Below, piece after piece: positions 24,991 through 37,263 of a stretch of 64,000 nucleotides of DNA (the stretch's first letter is position 1; each line of letters begins with the position of its first letter). Source of the DNA: Agrypnia vestita (lineage: Eukaryota > Arthropoda > Insecta > Trichoptera > Phryganeidae). A program made the position numbers and the translations under genes. The notes below the pieces were generated by a model. It was not told the origin of the DNA, made no database searches, and saw only the letters and a list, made by a program, of their open reading frames with translations. Location of the stretch: positions 1 through 64,000 of the forward strand of contig JADDOH010010915.1 of NCBI GenBank assembly GCA_016648135.1, written 5' to 3'.

Positions 24991-25794
24991 ATTATGTATC
25001 ATAACCCACCATTGAAATTAGCGGTTCAATTAAGATTGGATATTAAATAAAAAATAATATACTTAAAAAAGTAAGTTATTATATTTCTTTAAAAATTCCG
25101 CAATGCAGGTTTATATAACTTAATATGAATTCATGGTAAAATGACAAATATTAGAATATTCACACAAGATAAGTAAAATATATGGGGCAATAATTTCCAC
25201 ACACTCCCGGGATACGGCCGAATAAGCCAACACATTTGCTTTATATATTATTTGATTAAATCTAATGAATACATTACTCCTTTACCAAATGCACCTCGCA
25301 CAATGCCGCCCTGAATATCAGGTATAAACAATATCATCTTTTTATTATGATTGATTACCGACAAGGGTAGGGGGATATGCTTCAATAGGTTCGTGTTCTG
25401 AATTTACATATTTTAACAGTACGCGTGGGTAAACTATGGTGTCTTAGCCACCTGAGTGTAATATTAGTAATTAATTTATCATTTTTTACCAACTTAATAA
25501 ATACCTTGAATTCAATGCTGCCATTTATATCTGACATCTGCTATTATTAGTTACTAAGAAGATATTCAATTTATTATTATAAAGGACAGAAGTATTTGTT
25601 GGTTGAATAGACTTTGAAAGTAATAATAGAGATCCGCTCACGGACTAGGCGACACATCAATATTAATACTATTTACAAACTTTCCTTAACTTATTTCAAT
25701 TTAAACTAAATAAAAATAATCATGTTGCATCACAAAATAACTGCCATATCAATTAATAAGAGTAGGTAATTTTTTTTGCTACAATACGACTAAC

Positions 25795-25885
25795 TTGTTG
25801 GTCTCGCGGAATTTGTTTAAAATCCCGAAAAACTAGATTACTAGGCATGTGACTTACCACTGAACTAACAAGCATGTCATCACGC
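25795..25885 (-). repeat. tRNA-like SINE relic
   Basis: The minus strand has CTTGTTAGTTCAGTGGTAAG (A-box type) and a degraded B-box GGGATTTTAAAC. It begins like the 54 kb copy. Confidence 0.45.
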
Positions 25886-26996
25886 ACTGAGTCTACCATA
25901 TCAGTTTATTTTGAAGCAGCAAAAACTCTAGAACGGTGCACTCTAGAGTAGTGATATTTATAAAGTTTATTCTGCCAAAAAGCTCCAAAAGGTCATTGCG
26001 ACTATTTTCTACTTGCAACAACATTAGTCTTTATTTATATAATAGATCCATATTTCAATTTCTTAATAAAAGTAATTTTCTTTCAACAGATTCAGAAAAT
26101 TATGCCACTGGAGATCTTTATTATCGCATGAGGTGTGAAAATAAAATCTTGCGTCATTTTCGACCATCCCTTTATGGCTGTCATAAAACAACCCCAAAGG
26201 TTACAATGCAAATTTTAAAGGCAGGGTAGGTGACCTGCCCTTTAATTATGTGGGAGAAGACCCTCCACGCATACAGTCAAAGAGATGTATAGACTTATAT
26301 GCGTGAAAGGGAGCAGGGTAGGTTGAAGGCATTATGTTGCGGCAGTGAAAGATAATCATACAATTATTAAGGTTTTTAGGTTTTCACAGAATCTTTAGAA
26401 AGTAGTATTTTCTGGGACATTCTTCCGTGTGTCATGGCTTCGTTCAATTTAAATAACATGCTTGAATGGTGAATCTATAGTCCAGGATGTGAAAATAATT
26501 TACTTCCAGTGTAAGAATTCAAAAGATAGATTTCGGATCCTTTTCCGAATGTTCGCTGTCAGCGCAAGTTAGTATCCTATTTTTAAATTCTCACGATCAA
26601 GGATTATAAATCAAATTTTAAATTCTATGACACAATTCATTGTATGCAAAGCAAACGGAACATGGAAGAATTTGGACATCTTTTGTGTACTTTGTGAAAA
26701 TATCGTATTTTCCGAAACATTTCAGGAATCTATCAAACAAACTTATAAATGATGGCATGATTTTCGAACGATTACTCAATATTCAAATATACTAACAAAT
26801 TTTAACAACATATGTATTCTTCTTTTCAAAAATTGAATCAGACAATTTTTCAAATTTCTTATCTCATCTATCATACACGCTTGAAACTTGTCATAAATTC
26901 TAATTTTATTTATTCGCTTAAAATTAAATCACCTTTGAATAATATTTGTTTGGCTTCTTATTTCTAGAATTAAATATAAACAAAGTCTTCCATGGA

Positions 26997-27024
26997 TAAG
27001 TAAGTAAGTAAGTAAGTAAGTAAG
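26997..27024. repeat. (AAGT)n microsatellite
   Basis: Seven perfect tetranucleotide units. The same tetramer recurs mixed with AAT at 28,036-28,190. Confidence 0.95.
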
Positions 27025-27199
27025 GTAAGGCGGACATGGTATATAAAAAATATAAATTGCAAAATCATAATGATGTATTATTAAAGTATATAATTTACAA
27101 TAGTATAAATGTATACGCTAGAAGATCGATTTTAAATTATGATAAAAAAAGGATTTAATTTCTCAACAAAGTCATCATTGAGGGATGTACACTTGTTTT

Positions 27200-27850
27200 A
27201 GTATGTTTTTTTATTTTTTTATTCCGACGAAAAAGTAGTATTTGAGAATGGTTGCAAAATATGCTTTAACGACGGTGATGACAACCTCATTCAACACTAA
27301 TTTCTTAGTACCCAATGAGGTTAAATACAGAAAATGGGGTAGATGGAAAATCAATTCGATATCTAATTTGTGCAATTTTGTCATGGCGATGGTCCATAAG
27401 GGACGGCGCGTTGTCTTGGCGAAATAATACATTTTCTTGCACCAATCTTGGCCGTTATTGTCTTAGTCATTGCCTTCTTTGGCGCACTTTCTATATTTGG
27501 TCTACAATCATGAACCGATATAAAAAATTCTGTGAATTGCGGTGAAACATCACCAAACCCGGTATTGAAATGTGCTTTGCGCACTTTCATTCAGTGGTCT
27601 TTCATAACGATTCTACGATTTTTTCAACGACATCCCTCATGGTGACTTCAATAGGTCGTCCAGAATGCATTTCAGAGTCCCTCTGAACTCACGTAAGACC
27701 GCTTTTATCTGGGCGGCCTTCCACTTTTAACAATGTTTTATCACTGAATGGAACTTGGTTCTTTTTGTTGCAACTGCCGCAATGCTAACTTCAAACTTAT
27801 ATAGAAAGAATACAGTTTGGCTGAAATTTGAGATTTTAAATTTTTATTTA
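27200..27850 (-). pseudogene. heavily decayed mariner transposase relic
   Basis: Minus-strand pieces resemble a mariner transposase C-terminus. One reads AMTKLHKLDIELIFHLPHF, which matches the KLHEL..ELIPHPPYSPDL region. Another reads AYFATILKYYFFVGIKK, which matches the AYFAELDKSYYLDGIKK end. An upstream piece contains HSGRP and a run resembling the linker. Stops and shifts are numerous and no TIRs were found. Confidence 0.6.
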
Positions 27851-28035
27851 TTTAAATTATTTTTTTTTAATACATTTTTTTTTTACAAGGTTATGAATGG
27901 ATGTTTCTCTACTACATGAGTGTCATAAACTCGTGTGTAGGAGAGGAGTATCATTACATTATACATTTACAAAGAATTATGTGATAAAATTTACATATTC
28001 TTCAGGTAATAAGTTTATGTGTAGACAATCAAGTA

Positions 28036-28190
28036 ATAATAAGTAAGTAATAGGTGCATGTATATAATAATAAGTAAGTTATAAGTAGGTATTAAAAATT
28101 AATAAAAAGTAATAAGTAAGTAATAATAATAAGTAAGTAATAATAATAAGTAAGTAATAATAATAAGTAAGTAATAGACACGTATATAAT
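28036..28190. repeat. AAT/AAGT compound microsatellite
   Basis: Repeated AATAATAATAAGTAAGT blocks, several in tandem near the end of an antisense LINE fragment. Confidence 0.9.
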
Positions 28191-28520
28191 AAAAATAAAA
28201 ATTGAATCATTTGTGAAGGTATTTTTTCACGTTTTTTTAAATGATTCATAATTTTCCTCAGTCCTCATTTCAACAGGCAATTCGTTTAACCATTTCACAC
28301 CTCTGAATGTGTAGTGATGCTGAACAGTTGTGGTTTGTATCACAGGAATATGTAATTTACCAAGTGTTATATTTCTGCTACTTGACACTCTATGATGATG
28401 ATGAGCTAGTTTAAAGAGAGACAAGCTCACCAGATGAATCGTGGCGTAATTTCTTAAACATTTACAAAACTTATTAATCCGTCTACGTATTAATATCTAC
28501 TGTATGCATTTGCGGTAGAC
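28190..28520 (-). pseudogene. LINE C-terminal fragment
   Basis: The minus frame ends FRGVKWLNELPVEMRTEENY and ESFKKT. It resembles the RGxKLWNSLPxEIR...FKK end of Jockey/CR1-type ORF2. The (TAAT/AAGT)n tract beside its 3' end fits a LINE tail. Confidence 0.6.
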
Positions 28521-28784
28521 CCACTTCTTCAGTTCTTTAATAGTTGCTAGAATCAAATTTTTTTAAATAAATGAAATTGTATTTTTTATTTGGATGAGCA
28601 AAGGTATTCGGACATGATGATCGTGGACGACCACGTAATGCTGACCGTGGTTGATGACCGTTAGAAAAAACACGAAATGCATGGCATAGTTTTTCTTAAT
28701 GCAAATATATTATACTAAAACTTCATAAAAAGTTAGTATTTAGAAAATGGAAATATTCTTTTTATAGGCTTTTACTTTTTTACT

Positions 28785-29150
28785 TACTTTTACAGAGACG
28801 CGAGCTGACACTGTCCACACCAAAGGACTCCTCAGAACATCTGCAATGAAGGTGCTGAGTTCCATTACTGGAAAAACTCTACGTGACCGTGTCCGAAATG
28901 TAGACATAAGGAAAACTTGCAAAATAGAGGACAGCACGTTGGAGTAGATCCGGAAGGAGATTCTGGAGGGATCACGTAGCCAGAATGGACAGTGACAGAC
29001 TCCTGCATACTGCAGCGAATGAAATCCCCTCTGGACGGCGCCCACCGGGAAGACCACCGAAAAGATGGTGGGATAGCTGGACCTCGTCATCCCAGGAGGC
29101 GTATTTTTCTGTATCACTGATCAACAGATCTACTAAATGAAAAAGAAGAA
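28785..29150 (+). pseudogene. RTE-like LINE C-terminal fragment
   Basis: The plus strand reads RADTVHTKGLLRTSAMKVLS, then GKTLRDRVRNVDIRKTCKI, then degraded frames, ending in an AAAAAGAAGAAG tail. It is related to 41,650-42,020. Confidence 0.65.
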
Positions 29151-30139
29151 GATATGCTTTTATTTAACCTTCTTTGTGTGTTTGTTTGTTGTGGTGGAAT
29201 CTCATAATTGATTTTTTACCAACTTCCCGACTAGCTAGAGCTCTGAAACTTTCAAAATTTATATAAAATGAATGACTTAATATTATTTTTGACATGAATT
29301 TGTCATTATTTTGATTAAAATTGAAATCAATTTCTATTATTACTGAACATTAAATACCTACGTAGCTTCATTTGAAGAGATTCATTAATATTAGTATGAA
29401 AAAATGTTCCGATTTCAAATTGAATAATTTTAGTCGATAGATTCAACTTTGACATTAGGCGTTGGAATAAAATATCATATCTTCATTTTATATTGGAACA
29501 ATATATAATGTATATATAATATATATAACAATATATAATATATATAATAAGTATAATGGTTTAATGAATCAGGTTTTAAAAAAAAATAAAATAAAGAAAA
29601 AACAATTTTTTTAAACTTTATAATAACGTGTTTAATATTTGGCTACTGCATGGGTGATATTAAAAAATCTATTACGAATATTTGCAAAGAAAGTATAAAA
29701 AACCGTGTCTCAAATTTTTTATGATTTACTTGTATAAATTTGTTTTATCCTTGTATTAAAAAATATATATTTATTATCTCTGTCTGCCCTCGGCTCGTAA
29801 AGTACTGTTCGCTGTACGAGTACAAATTGCTCTACCAAGATAATTATTTTGGAGAGTGCTAGTGGAATTGTCTACCACACTTTTAAATTCAGTCCGTACG
29901 TTGTTATTTAGAGCCACGTAGATGTTATCAGAACCAAGGTGTAAAGTGGTAGTCTCGTGTATGTACGTTTGTGTTAATTTAAATTAAAATAAAACTCCAA
30001 TGGCACGCTCACTGATTTTGTGAAAGCTTTAATGATAATATATCCTACGTTATTAATGAAGTACATATTAACATCAAACGCAATAATTTAGTTATCTGTC
30101 CGTTTGTCTGTTCGTCCGTCTGTAACTTCGTGTAACGTC

Positions 30140-30310
30140 CGTATAACGACTAAAAAGGACAATTAAACGGCCGGATATGGGGCTTGAACCCCGGGCCAGC
30201 AAACCCAAACCAGCTGCTCCATGCATGTTGCTACGGCCGCCTTTCCGTGGACCGTCAAAAATATACTATGAATATATACAAAGACGCGAACCAATTTTCC
30301 GTCATTTTTG
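30140..30310 (-). repeat. tRNA-derived SINE-like repeat, copy 2
   Basis: It shares AATTAAACGGCCGGA(g/t)ATGG, the CTTGAACCCC box and a distal GACGCGAACCA word with copy 1. The acceptor stem does not pair, so it is not a tRNA gene. Confidence 0.6.
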
Positions 30311-30395
30311 AAGGGTAACAGATATTATACATATAAAATTGAATGAATGTCTATCAGTCATTGACCGATCTGAACCAAATTTTGCATAGTTACGT

Positions 30396-30570
30396 ATAAG
30401 GACTGCGTAAAACATGGATGCTCTTTCCCTTGAAGTGTTTTATATAAATTTTGCATTGTTACTTTCAAAGATTCTGCCTAAAACATGGATGCCCTTTTCC
30501 CTTACACATTTTATATAAATGTGTTAATCTTACTTTTTAGGACCCTGCATAAAACATGGATACACCCCTC
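30396..30570. repeat. three tandem units of about 70 bp
   Basis: The word TAAAACATGGAT recurs near 30,408, 30,479 and 30,551, with similar TTTTATATAAAT spacers. It follows the SINE-like repeat. Confidence 0.75.
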
Positions 30571-31339
30571 TTCCCCTTTGTCGTCCCAAAGTCACCACCT
30601 GATGTATTAATATGTATTATTTTGAATGACATCAGCTCAGAATTTTGGTTAGCTGCAGTCAAGGACCCCGAGGAAAAGTGATACGCATATTCAATAAATT
30701 GATTTATATTTATTAAGAGTTATTAATGGAATCATGTTTACTACGTTTCAAAATATTTTATTTTTTATTTATTTATACATGATTATGCTATATATTATGA
30801 TTAATATTCATTTTATGTTTAATTTTATTTTGCCTGACTCATTAGAAAACTCTGTTTTGAGAGAGAAAAAGTTTAAAATGAGAAATAAACAAAATACTAA
30901 ATACAAATTGGTTAAAAAATGTGATTATTCGTCATCAACTCTCTGCCACAAATAAAAAATGAATTCTTGGAAACCTGTAGTACGCTTGGAAAAAAGTATA
31001 CTATACTATTTTTATTATTTTTATTAAATATCTGATTAGTGGGTACTTCGCCAATACAAATATTGTACATGGAAAACAGTGAACTGTCCGTTTGCTATTA
31101 GTTTAATTATTTTAACAGGCTTGAGAAAATCGTGTAAGTGACTCCGGGGCCGCCATATATATTGTATTAATTTCCACAGACGAACATACTCAATCATGGT
31201 CTCTTGAATATCTTGTAATCTTAAAAAATCTATATTCAATGTGTGAAATATAAAATTTGAACCGGATGTGAAAAAACACTTTTCCGCGATCAAAAGTTGG
31301 AAATCTCCCATAAGCTAGAAATCAGCATCAAAAGAAGAC

Positions 31340-31740
31340 AGTTCTTCATTCCGCGCACACGCCGATCGGCGAAATATCAAGTAAATACGTACGGACGCGT
31401 TTTATTAAAATAACACGCCCTGCCGCTGCAAAACGGGGTGAAAAAACGCCCTTAATCGCGTGATTCAATAATAAATCTCTCATTTGGATTCCGCACCACG
31501 ACGTCTTAGGTAAATTTAAATAAATTCGCAACTCGCCGAGATCAGTTCGCACAGGCCCGCAGATTCACACGTGTCAAAGCGGATTCCGAAACTTCTGCAT
31601 CATATTTCAATGATTTTCCCCCGGCATCGAGGCTTCTCCGTTTTCCGCCCGCGGAGGGCGGGTTCGCCCCCCCTGAGGGTGAAGGGTGGCTTGCGGCCTG
31701 GCAACGGACTAACAATGTAGGTTTTCTTCGCAAAGTGTAA
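31340..31740. other. GC-rich island without convincing ORF
   Basis: It contrasts with AT-rich flanks and includes CCGCCCGCGGAGGGCGGGTT near 31,650. A short minus frame (63 codons) is Arg/Ser-rich and unconvincing. It could be a regulatory element or promoter. Confidence 0.4.
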
Positions 31741-31744
31741 TTGT

Positions 31745-32985
31745 TCGTATGGTTTCGCCCTGTACATTTGTGGAAATCATTTAGGGGATGATTTGGCTTA
31801 TTGGGAGAGAATACGATATGTTTAAAAGGATAGTATATAACCTTTTCCGAAAATAAAAATAACTAATGGAGAGCGGAGTGTAGGAAAGAAGTTTATTCCT
31901 TCATTTAAGAGATTCTAAAACTATTCACGAATTTAATTTCATCACAGCATTGAAATATGTTTTTTCTGATATAATTAATCACCCTTTGAGTTCTACCTAG
32001 TTCATAAAATATCGTATATCATCTAATTGGGGGTATGTGTCTATTAATATTATTTTTTTACCGTAACTCGTAATTACAGTTATAAAATGTAGAATAATAA
32101 TTAATGCGGTAAATATCGTAGGCTTAACACGTAAAACAAATTAAATATATAATTAATTCCCAAAAAATATTGGATATGTAAAGTAATAACCTGATGTTCC
32201 CTATCATTATAAACTAATTTAACAGAAATTTTAATAACTTTGTTTTCAACTACACGAGCAATTTTCAATCGTATTTATCAAATTATCGTAAAATAATTAT
32301 TTAACTTGAGAATAAATATTGAAATACATATGATAATAGATATGTGGAAATGACTTTAATGATTCGAAATTATTTAGAATAGACGGTTAAACTTATTTGG
32401 TTAATTTACTTTCTTACAATTCAAATATGTCAATTTATTGCTAAAATTATTAAGTTGTTAAATATATATACCCATTTTTTGTGATCATTTTCTATAAATG
32501 ATAATGATAAATAAGTGAATCGAATATCTACATATTTTTGATAAATGGTTTACTATAATTTTATTCTTTCACATACATGATCTTTTAGTGTGTCATAAAG
32601 TGAAAATAATATTTTAAATTACAGTCATGGTTGAGAAATCGGAAAGATTGTCCAAAATACATGCGTTTACTAATGTTTATGTAAAGAGATATAAAATCAT
32701 CTCGCATGTGTAGAGTACGTGGTTTTCAAGGTCAACGAACATTACGGATACGTGACACGCGGTAACATAACAGAACACTCAATGGTAAGCGTATAATTAT
32801 ACGAACAAATGACTGTTAATTATACATGCATTAAAATTGATTATACGTGTAAATTGTATGCGTAAATCAGTTTTGTCAATCAATCATTACTGCATATATT
32901 CAATATTTCTTGATTGAAATATTTGAGAATGTGTTATTGCAATTAAGTATTCGTTTACATAAATTAAATATGTTGAAAGTGGACT
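31745..32985. other. AT-rich, no gene seen
   Basis: Very AT-rich with only tiny ORFs. Confidence 0.6.
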
Positions 32986-32989
32986 GAAT

Positions 32990-33373
32990 GCGGTGGAAAT
33001 GTGGTCACTAAGGCGCCTGTGTGGAAAATCTTTGGTCGATAGAGTGAGAAATGAACAAAGTAGATGTGAATATTATGCTGGCTGTGGTATGATAGGCAGA
33101 ATAAAGAAAGGCGTGCTGAGATGGTTTAGTCATATAGAACGTATGAGCAAGGAAAGAAAGGTTAAGAAAATATATGGGGCTAGTGGTGAAGGTGACAGGA
33201 ATAGAGAGCGTCCGCGAAAGACCTGGCATGATCAAATACGACAAATATTGAAGGAAGGCTCTGTTAAAATCCTCAACAACCGTAGAGCTTGCATGAGAAG
33301 ATGTATGGATGTAGCCGAAGCAAAAGCGGTGTGCCCAGTTAAATTGTTGGGCGTGCAATACACAAATAAGTAA
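32990..33373 (+). pseudogene. RTE-like LINE C-terminal fragment
   Basis: An open frame of 126 codons reads like the end of an RTE-type LINE ORF2. It has a WSLRRLCGKSLVDRVRNE motif, then RIKKGVLRWFSHIERM, then RPRKTWHDQI and NRRACMRRCMDVAEAK. The upstream RT core is absent, so it is a 5'-truncated relic. Confidence 0.75.
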
Positions 33374-33376
33374 AAC

Positions 33377-34070
33377 TGTCAGTGCATGCTTTTATCAACT
33401 GAGACAGATTAAAAGTATTCGGAGATACCTTCCCCCTGAAGCCGCCCGTTTAGTCATAAATGCTTTTGTGGTGTCACGTGTGGACTACTGTAATAGCATT
33501 TATGCTGGACTTCCAAAATTCCAGTTGGATAGACTACAGTCAATTCTTAATGCGGCAGCAAGTATAGTATACGGAGCATCAAAATTCTCGCATATAACAT
33601 CCCTTTTGCGTGAACTACATTGGCTTCGTTTTCCTCAAATAGTCGAGTTTAAGTTGTGTTGGTTAATGTACTAGGCGGCGCATAATATGGCGCCTCTGTA
33701 TCTTCAAGAACTGTGCATCCCAGACGACTTAAATAGTAGACGCCAAACTCTGAGGTCAGCCAGTACTTCAGCTGCAGGAAGGGCTCTAGAACCGACCATC
33801 CACAACCAGAAGACTAAGTTTAGTGAACGGGCATTTGCGGTGGCAGGCCCAAAAGCGTGGAACTCTCTTCCCTCTGTAATACGGAACAGTGCATCAGAAA
33901 TAGTTTTTAAAAAAGGACTTAAAACGCACCTTTTTTGTAAAATCCTTTCCATCAAATTAAATACTAGTATAGGACTAAACGATGTTAGTGTAAAGCGCCC
34001 TTGAGGTGATTTTTTTTACGAAAATGGCGCTATAGAAATTATCCATTATTATTATTATTATTATTATTAT
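33377..34070 (+). pseudogene. CR1/L2-like LINE C-terminal fragment with ATT tail
   Basis: Two in-line frames (about 33,390-33,674 and 33,687-34,004) are separated by a TAG stop at 33,672. Motifs are FVVSRVDYCNSIYAGLP, ELHWLRFPQIVEFKL, APLYLQEL, and RAFAVAGPKAWNSLPSVIR, followed by FKKGLKTHLF. These form the conserved C-terminus of CR1/L2-type ORF2. The 3' end runs through GGCGCTATAGAAATT into an (ATT)n tail at 34,043-34,070. Confidence 0.8.
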
Positions 34071-34380
34071 AAGGTAGAAGAATATGGCGTCCTATCATCC
34101 CTACTAAAAACGTCATGATAGTTAGTTAGTTAGTTAGCTAAATATGTTGATAAGACAATTCAGAAAACTTACTTATTGTCACCACGTCTTGTGATTGCAC
34201 CTGCGCTGAATATGAACAATATATGACCAAGGTAGAAGAATATGGCGTCCTATGCTCTCTAATAAAAACGGCATGATGGTTAGTTAGTTAGTTAGTTAAA
34301 AGTAATTGTCATATGTTGATGTGACAATTCAGAAAACTTACTTATCGTCACCACGTCTTGTGATTGCACCTGCGCTGAAA
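34071..34380. repeat. 158 bp tandem duplication with TAGT microsatellite
   Basis: Two copies start AAGGTAGAAGAATATGGCGT at 34,071 and 34,229. Each ends with the CACGTCTTGTGATTGCACCT region and holds a (TAGT)n stretch. Copy 1 directly follows the (ATT)n tail of a LINE. Confidence 0.85.
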
Positions 34381-34384
34381 GTAA

Positions 34385-34850
34385 AAATAATTAAATTACG
34401 CGGCAGAAAAGAGGTTCTCACATTGCAAAGTACCTGGAGTGCGGTATTCCGAACATTCTTGTTTCGGATATCGCCCCTCCCCTCCCCTCCCCCACCCCCG
34501 CGGCTCCAGAGGCGAAGTTTACCCGAGCCGGCGGTGTAAACTAGTAAATATGTATGTGAGGTGCGCTGCGGCGATACGTCTTTTTCCTTATATATTTGAC
34601 TCCGGATCATTTGGCTTATAGGATTTTCGTGTTCGCTTTTCTATGCCCTATGGCATATCGCTTTTAAGCGCTCGATTCCTTCTTACCGCTGAAACACCCG
34701 GGAAATTCTGATAGGGGAGCAGCGCGGGAAAAAGGAAAATTCGTAATTTACGTTCACTAGTTCATTTTAAAATATGGCCGCCGTAAATATAAAACCTCCC
34801 GCGAGCGAAACGCATTCCGGTTGATCGGGATTTTTTTTTATGTTTTGTAA
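34385..34850. other. GC-rich island without convincing ORF
   Basis: It contains a CCCCTCCCCTCCCCTCCCCC tract (about 34,473-34,495), GCCGGCGG and a unique-looking stretch near 34,770-34,830. No repeat relation to the rest of the window was seen. Confidence 0.4.
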
Positions 34851-35509
34851 ACAGATTAGTTTACTTTTATCCATCGCTAGTATGAATCAAACTTGATTGG
34901 CTTTTTGCTAATCTGCGACGTTACATGTAAAAATGGTTGATAAAATCTTCCAAGTACAGGTGTTCCCCTAGAAGGCAAGTTGCAGTAATAAATAATTGTT
35001 GATCATTAAATTGGGTGTAAAATATAACCTATGTTTGTTATCTCTACGTGAGTTTGATTACGACTTCATATTTTACTACTCGAGTTTAGCGAGTATCAGA
35101 AACTCATAAACAGGTAAAGTATATAATATCTTTATTAAGATTGCGCTCAAAACGCATCGAGTAGCTTTTCCATTGCCAGTTTCAAAAAATAACCGAATAG
35201 TTACGAGGTGCACAGATTATTTTGAAATACATTTAGATATTATTAATGTGGAAATATTATATACATTTAGTTTACGAGTTACTTCAATAAAGACATTTAA
35301 TGAAAGATATAATGAATCTAATTTATTAAATTTTTTTTTTTTATTTATCTTAATTAATGATTGTCCTCCTCTGTGGACAAAATCCAGTAATTGTGTTCTT
35401 AGAATATACATACTAAATATTATTATTTATTTATTTGTTTAACACTAGTCATAAACCAGTGAAATATCCTGGGACAAAATATTTAATAAAAACGACGTTT
35501 TGCCATTAA

Positions 35510-35702
35510 CCTTTTGTCGTGGACCTTATGTCGTGGGCCTTTGTTGTGGTCCTTTTGTCGTTGACTTTTTCTCGTGTACCTTTAGTCGTGGACCTCTTGT
35601 CGGGACCTTTTGTCGTGGACCCTTTGTCGGTACACCAAATGTCCGTGGACCTGTTGTCGTGGACCAAATGTCCGTGTACCTTTGTCGTGGACCTTTTGTC
35701 AT
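35510..35702. repeat. minisatellite of about 13-15 bp units
   Basis: Around 14 degenerate units of the type CCTTTTGTCGTGGA, some in a CCAAATGTCCGTGGA variant. It yields overlapping ORFs in two frames that are repeat artefacts. Confidence 0.85.
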
Positions 35703-35750
35703 TCTGAAAAAAATTATAAAAGAAATTACGGACGTTAGACGAATTTAGGG

Positions 35751-35787
35751 AGACAGACAGACAGACGGACGGACGGACAGACGGACA
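35751..35787. repeat. (GACA/GACG)n microsatellite
   Basis: A short tetranucleotide run just after the minisatellite. Confidence 0.9.
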
Positions 35788-35829
35788 AACAACGAAATTA
35801 TTATAATTGGGATACTATAAATACATATA

Positions 35830-36400
35830 TGTTTATGCTCTGGAAATCGCTTACAAAGTCACTTAACACAAATTAAACGTAACATTATTAATTAAATTAC
35901 ACTATTTCGCAATATATCACTCGCAATTGAACACTGAATCACTAAAACTCGTAGTTTTCGCTCGTAGAAAATTCAGTTCTCGCGCATAGAAGTTGTTCAG
36001 GTTTATTTCGCCAACTAAGTACTTCGCTCGATTATTTCGCCTTATTTATCGCTTCGATTGTCTCACGACTGGCCACCCTGGGCGTCGTCTCGCGGCTTGC
36101 GGTCGACTGCGCACCGCACGAACTGAACTCAACTGCGCCACAGCATTGTTCCGTATTTATATCCAAATGCCGGTATTCTCGTACTTTCTAGATTATTCTA
36201 TTAGTGTTTAGGAAAAGATCTTCGTCTCTGTTGCGTTGTTCCAAGCATTTCTCGAATGTTGTAGACCACCCTAGACTGTTATAGGCCGTTCTCGATCCTT
36301 CGATAGTGCGTTCTTTTTGCTTGCAATTATTATAAAAACCGAAATTTTTTTAATAATTGTGTTGTGGTTTATTTCGTAAAAATTTCATTTAAGTACAATT
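35830..36400. repeat. dispersed repeat family R1, copy 3
   Basis: It shares AAGTCACTTAACACAAATTA and TCTCGATCCTTCGATAGT with copy 1. The middle is GC-rich (CTGGCCACCCTGGGCGTCGT), parallel to copy 2. Confidence 0.5.
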
Positions 36401-37231
36401 TTCGTAGTACCTACCAACTACAGGCTGCTGATTACCGATCGTAATGGGTGTGAATTTTTTAACATACCTACATTCATACCTACTTCAACAAATGTTTCTT
36501 GTCTGTTAAATTGGAATTTTTTATTAATAGTGACAACACAGTACATACAACACAGGTACATAAGGACATGGAGGTAGATAAACATATGAAGACATAAAGG
36601 TACATAAGAAGGGCCATACCTGAGCTGAGGAGGGAAGTCGACCGATCTTTGGTCTTCACATATTTTGGCTTCTCAAAATTTTCGATCCCTTTTTGGTATA
36701 ATTTTATTCCTTTCGTCGTATACTCTAAAATTCCTAACATATTTTGTTCCTCATGGATGGATTCCTGATTTTTACGGCATTTCGTTGCTTTTTGGCCCTT
36801 TGGCCGAATTTTTCTGCAATTTTTAACAGCCGTTTCTATGTGACTGTGCACACAGGCCTTTATTTCTTCAGTATTTTTATTTGAGTAGTGAAATAAACTT
36901 GATTATTTCATTATTCACCGAGAAAAATAAAGAATTTTCGGTATGAGTAACAATCATTTATCAATAAGAAAATATCTGTTCTTTCCCCATATTCCCTAAA
37001 TAACAATATTTGTCATGATATTCTAAAGCAACATAAATTGACAAACTTATTTATGTAGGCGTAAATTTTCTATCTGAAAATATGTCAAATGTTACATTTA
37101 CATATTATCATTACAATTGAAATATTGTCATTAATTTCATATTTGGACACTTTGAATGTAGAATTTAGTAGGTGTATGTAAAACAAACTCCTTTTTTTGA
37201 CAATTAGATATTTTGACATTTGTAAAATACC

Positions 37232-37263
37232 CTGACGATGGAAAGGTTTTTCCGAAACATGTA
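37232..37263 (+). ncRNA. minimal hammerhead ribozyme motif, subfamily E
   Basis: CTGACGA, a perfect stem II (GGAAA/TTTCC), then GAAACATGTA, where C-G closes a two-base stem III loop and GUA is a permitted cleavage triplet. Stem I is ACC/GGU. The downstream sequence TAAGTAGATATATAC matches the 750-1,056 foldback. Confidence 0.6.

Larger units (their letters stand above)
25000..27190. other. AT-rich, no gene seen
   Basis: Apart from the tRNA-like relic and microsatellite, 26,370-26,450 matches the ribozyme-bearing A repeat flank without its core. The 97-codon ORF at 25,936 shows no family resemblance. Confidence 0.5.

Noticed and set aside
28740..29117. 125-codon minus ORF
   Set aside because: Antisense shadow of a plus-strand LINE C-terminus with clear GKTLRDRVRN similarity.
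35500..35748. Two overlapping ORFs of 62 and 82 codons with CRGPFV/VVDLLS-type repeats
   Set aside because: Translation of a minisatellite in two frames, with no start context or domain.
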